NCBI RefSeq assembly: GCF_020515525.1
Contig: NZ_JAIYEP010000037.1
Location: forward strand, 1 to 41,379
Reading direction: 5' to 3'
DNA: 41,379 bases
Source: Rhodococcus yananensis
Lineage (GTDB): Bacteria > Actinomycetota > Actinomycetes > Mycobacteriales > Mycobacteriaceae
Under the pieces are notes generated by a model. The model was not told the origin of the DNA. It ran no database searches and saw only the letters and a program-made list of their open reading frames with translations. This document shows positions 40,618 to 41,379 of the stretch, piece by piece. Both the position numbers and the translations under genes were made by a program. Position 1 is the first letter of the stretch, and each line of letters starts with the position of its first letter.

Positions 40618-41379
40618 TCACGCGCTCGTGGCGAGCGCAGCGGCGACACCGAACACCACCGACATCGCGCACACCTCGATCACCGCGTTGCGCAACGACA
40701 CCTCGGCTCTCACACGGTGCGCGCCCGCAGCCGGTACCCAACCGCGACGCCACCACAGCGCGAGACCCAGCAGCGCCGCCAGCAGCACGGCCTTGGTGAG
40801 GACCAGGCGGCCGTAGCCGGTGGTCACGAGATCGGACATCGACCCGAGCCGCACCGCCGCGTCGACGACACCGGTCACGGCGACCACCGCGACACAGCGC
40901 AACGCCAGCGTCGAATACCGAGGTAGCTGACGCGCCCATGCGCCCCGCGACCGCAGCAGCGCGGCGAGCGCGGCGAGCGTGCCGAACCACAGGGCGGCGG
41001 CGACGACGTGCGCGGCGTCGAGCAGCGACCCCAGCGGCTGCTGGGACATGTGGCCGGTGACGGGGCGCGCGATCAACGCGAGGCCGGCGGTCACCAGCAC
41101 CGGCGCAGCGGACCGGTCGGTGCCGCTGCGGTGGGCGACGGCCGCGAACGTCGTGCACGCCGCCACACACAGCCACGCGACGGCCGTGATCCGTCCCGTA
41201 CCCACCCCGCCGAGATAGTCGACCAACCGGCGTGCGCCGAGCGCGCCGACGGGCTCGCCGACGCTCGCGGAGGCCTCCAGCACGATCTGCACGGTGTCGG
41301 CCGACAACCACAGCCCGCCGAGGGCCGCGACCAGCCGCCACAGATCGGTGGGCGAGACGTCCGGTCGGCGGTCGCCGCG
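40618..41379 (-). CDS. CopD-domain copper-resistance membrane protein, 5' truncated by window edge
   Basis: The open frame runs off the right edge (upstream residues P-T-D-L-W-R-L-V-A-A-L-G-G-L-W-L-S-A-D). Multiple hydrophobic helices and the CopD core L-D-A-A-H-V-V-A-A-A-L-W-F-G-T-L-A-A-L and Y-G-R-L-V-L-T-K-A-V-L-L place it in the CopD family (copper import or tolerance). Any CopC partner would be outside the window. The gap of about 200 bp to the DUF2319 gene holds no recognisable feature. Confidence 0.85.
   Translation of the reverse strand, partial: RGDRRPDVSPTDLWRLVAALGGLWLSADTVQIVLEASASVGEPVGALGARRLVDYLGGVGTGRITAVAWLCVAACTTFAAVAHRSGTDRSAAPVLVTAGLALIARPVTGHMSQQPLGSLLDAAHVVAAALWFGTLAALAALLRSRGAWARQLPRYSTLALRCVAVVAVTGVVDAAVRLGSMSDLVTTGYGRLVLTKAVLLAALLGLALWWRRGWVPAAGAHRVRAEVSLRNAVIEVCAMSVVFGVAAALATSA

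Noticed and set aside
1-41379. CRISPR array, tRNA or rRNA genes
   Set aside because: No regularly spaced repeats, tRNA-like cloverleaf with T-loop sequence, or rRNA core sequences were seen by eye. The only tandem array is the coding 24-bp repeat.

Overview
The window comes from a high-GC actinobacterium of the Corynebacteriales, most likely Rhodococcus or a near relative in the Nocardiaceae. This rests on the codon usage, the frequent GTG starts and 4-nt ATGA/GTGA gene overlaps, a sigK-rskA operon in the same order as Mycobacterium tuberculosis Rv0449c-Rv0444c, an MPT83/MPT70-like fasciclin lipoprotein, a UdgX-type uracil-DNA glycosylase, and a DUF2319 membrane hydrolase. The genus is an inference.

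Layout. (1) 1-6.4 kb is an accessory defence region. It holds the 3' end of an IS256-family transposase, then about 900 bp without a credible gene that is packed with perfect hairpins and reads like a large structured RNA on the + strand (about 656-1387). After it, all on the minus strand, come a toxin-antitoxin pair, a gene of unknown function, an Mrr-type restriction endonuclease, and type I specificity and modification subunits (hsdS, hsdM). No hsdR is present. (2) 6.4-8.7 kb holds a PrmC-like glutamine methyltransferase and an aldehyde dehydrogenase broken by an in-frame TGA at its conserved PWNFP tryptophan. (3) 8.7-20.9 kb is a SigK-type stress locus. A seven-gene minus-strand operon (alpha/beta hydrolase, FAD oxidoreductase, DUF1365, cyclopropane synthase-like methyltransferase, DUF1295, sigK, rskA) runs divergently from a fasciclin lipoprotein and a lipocalin. 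The shared intergenic region contains two matching SigK-like promoters. Beyond it lie two SDR-type proteins and a photolyase. (4) 20.9-25.8 kb holds rraA, a GntR regulator, an NRAMP metal transporter, a small membrane protein and a FadD-type acyl-CoA ligase. (5) 25.8-32.7 kb holds a lipoprotein, an ArsR-SRPBCC pair with a palindromic operator, gabD2, a TetR-DHA2 efflux pair with operator, and a GNAT gene with a 24-bp tandem repeat. (6) 32.7-41.4 kb holds a MarR-PNPOx pair, a RidA remnant, a hydrolase/oxidoreductase/PF10118 operon, an orphan FetB permease, a UdgX with an altered catalytic loop, a DUF2319 protein and a truncated CopD.

How the genes work together. The SigK locus looks self-contained: membrane anti-sigma factor RskA, SigK, the lipid-modifying enzymes it is co-transcribed with, and exported fasciclin/lipocalin targets. 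With the photolyase it resembles envelope and photo-oxidative stress regulons seen elsewhere. The left region looks like a mobile defence island. Three broken reading frames (the ALDH, a small ORF at 32.5 kb, RidA) suggest gene decay or sequencing errors and should be verified from reads.
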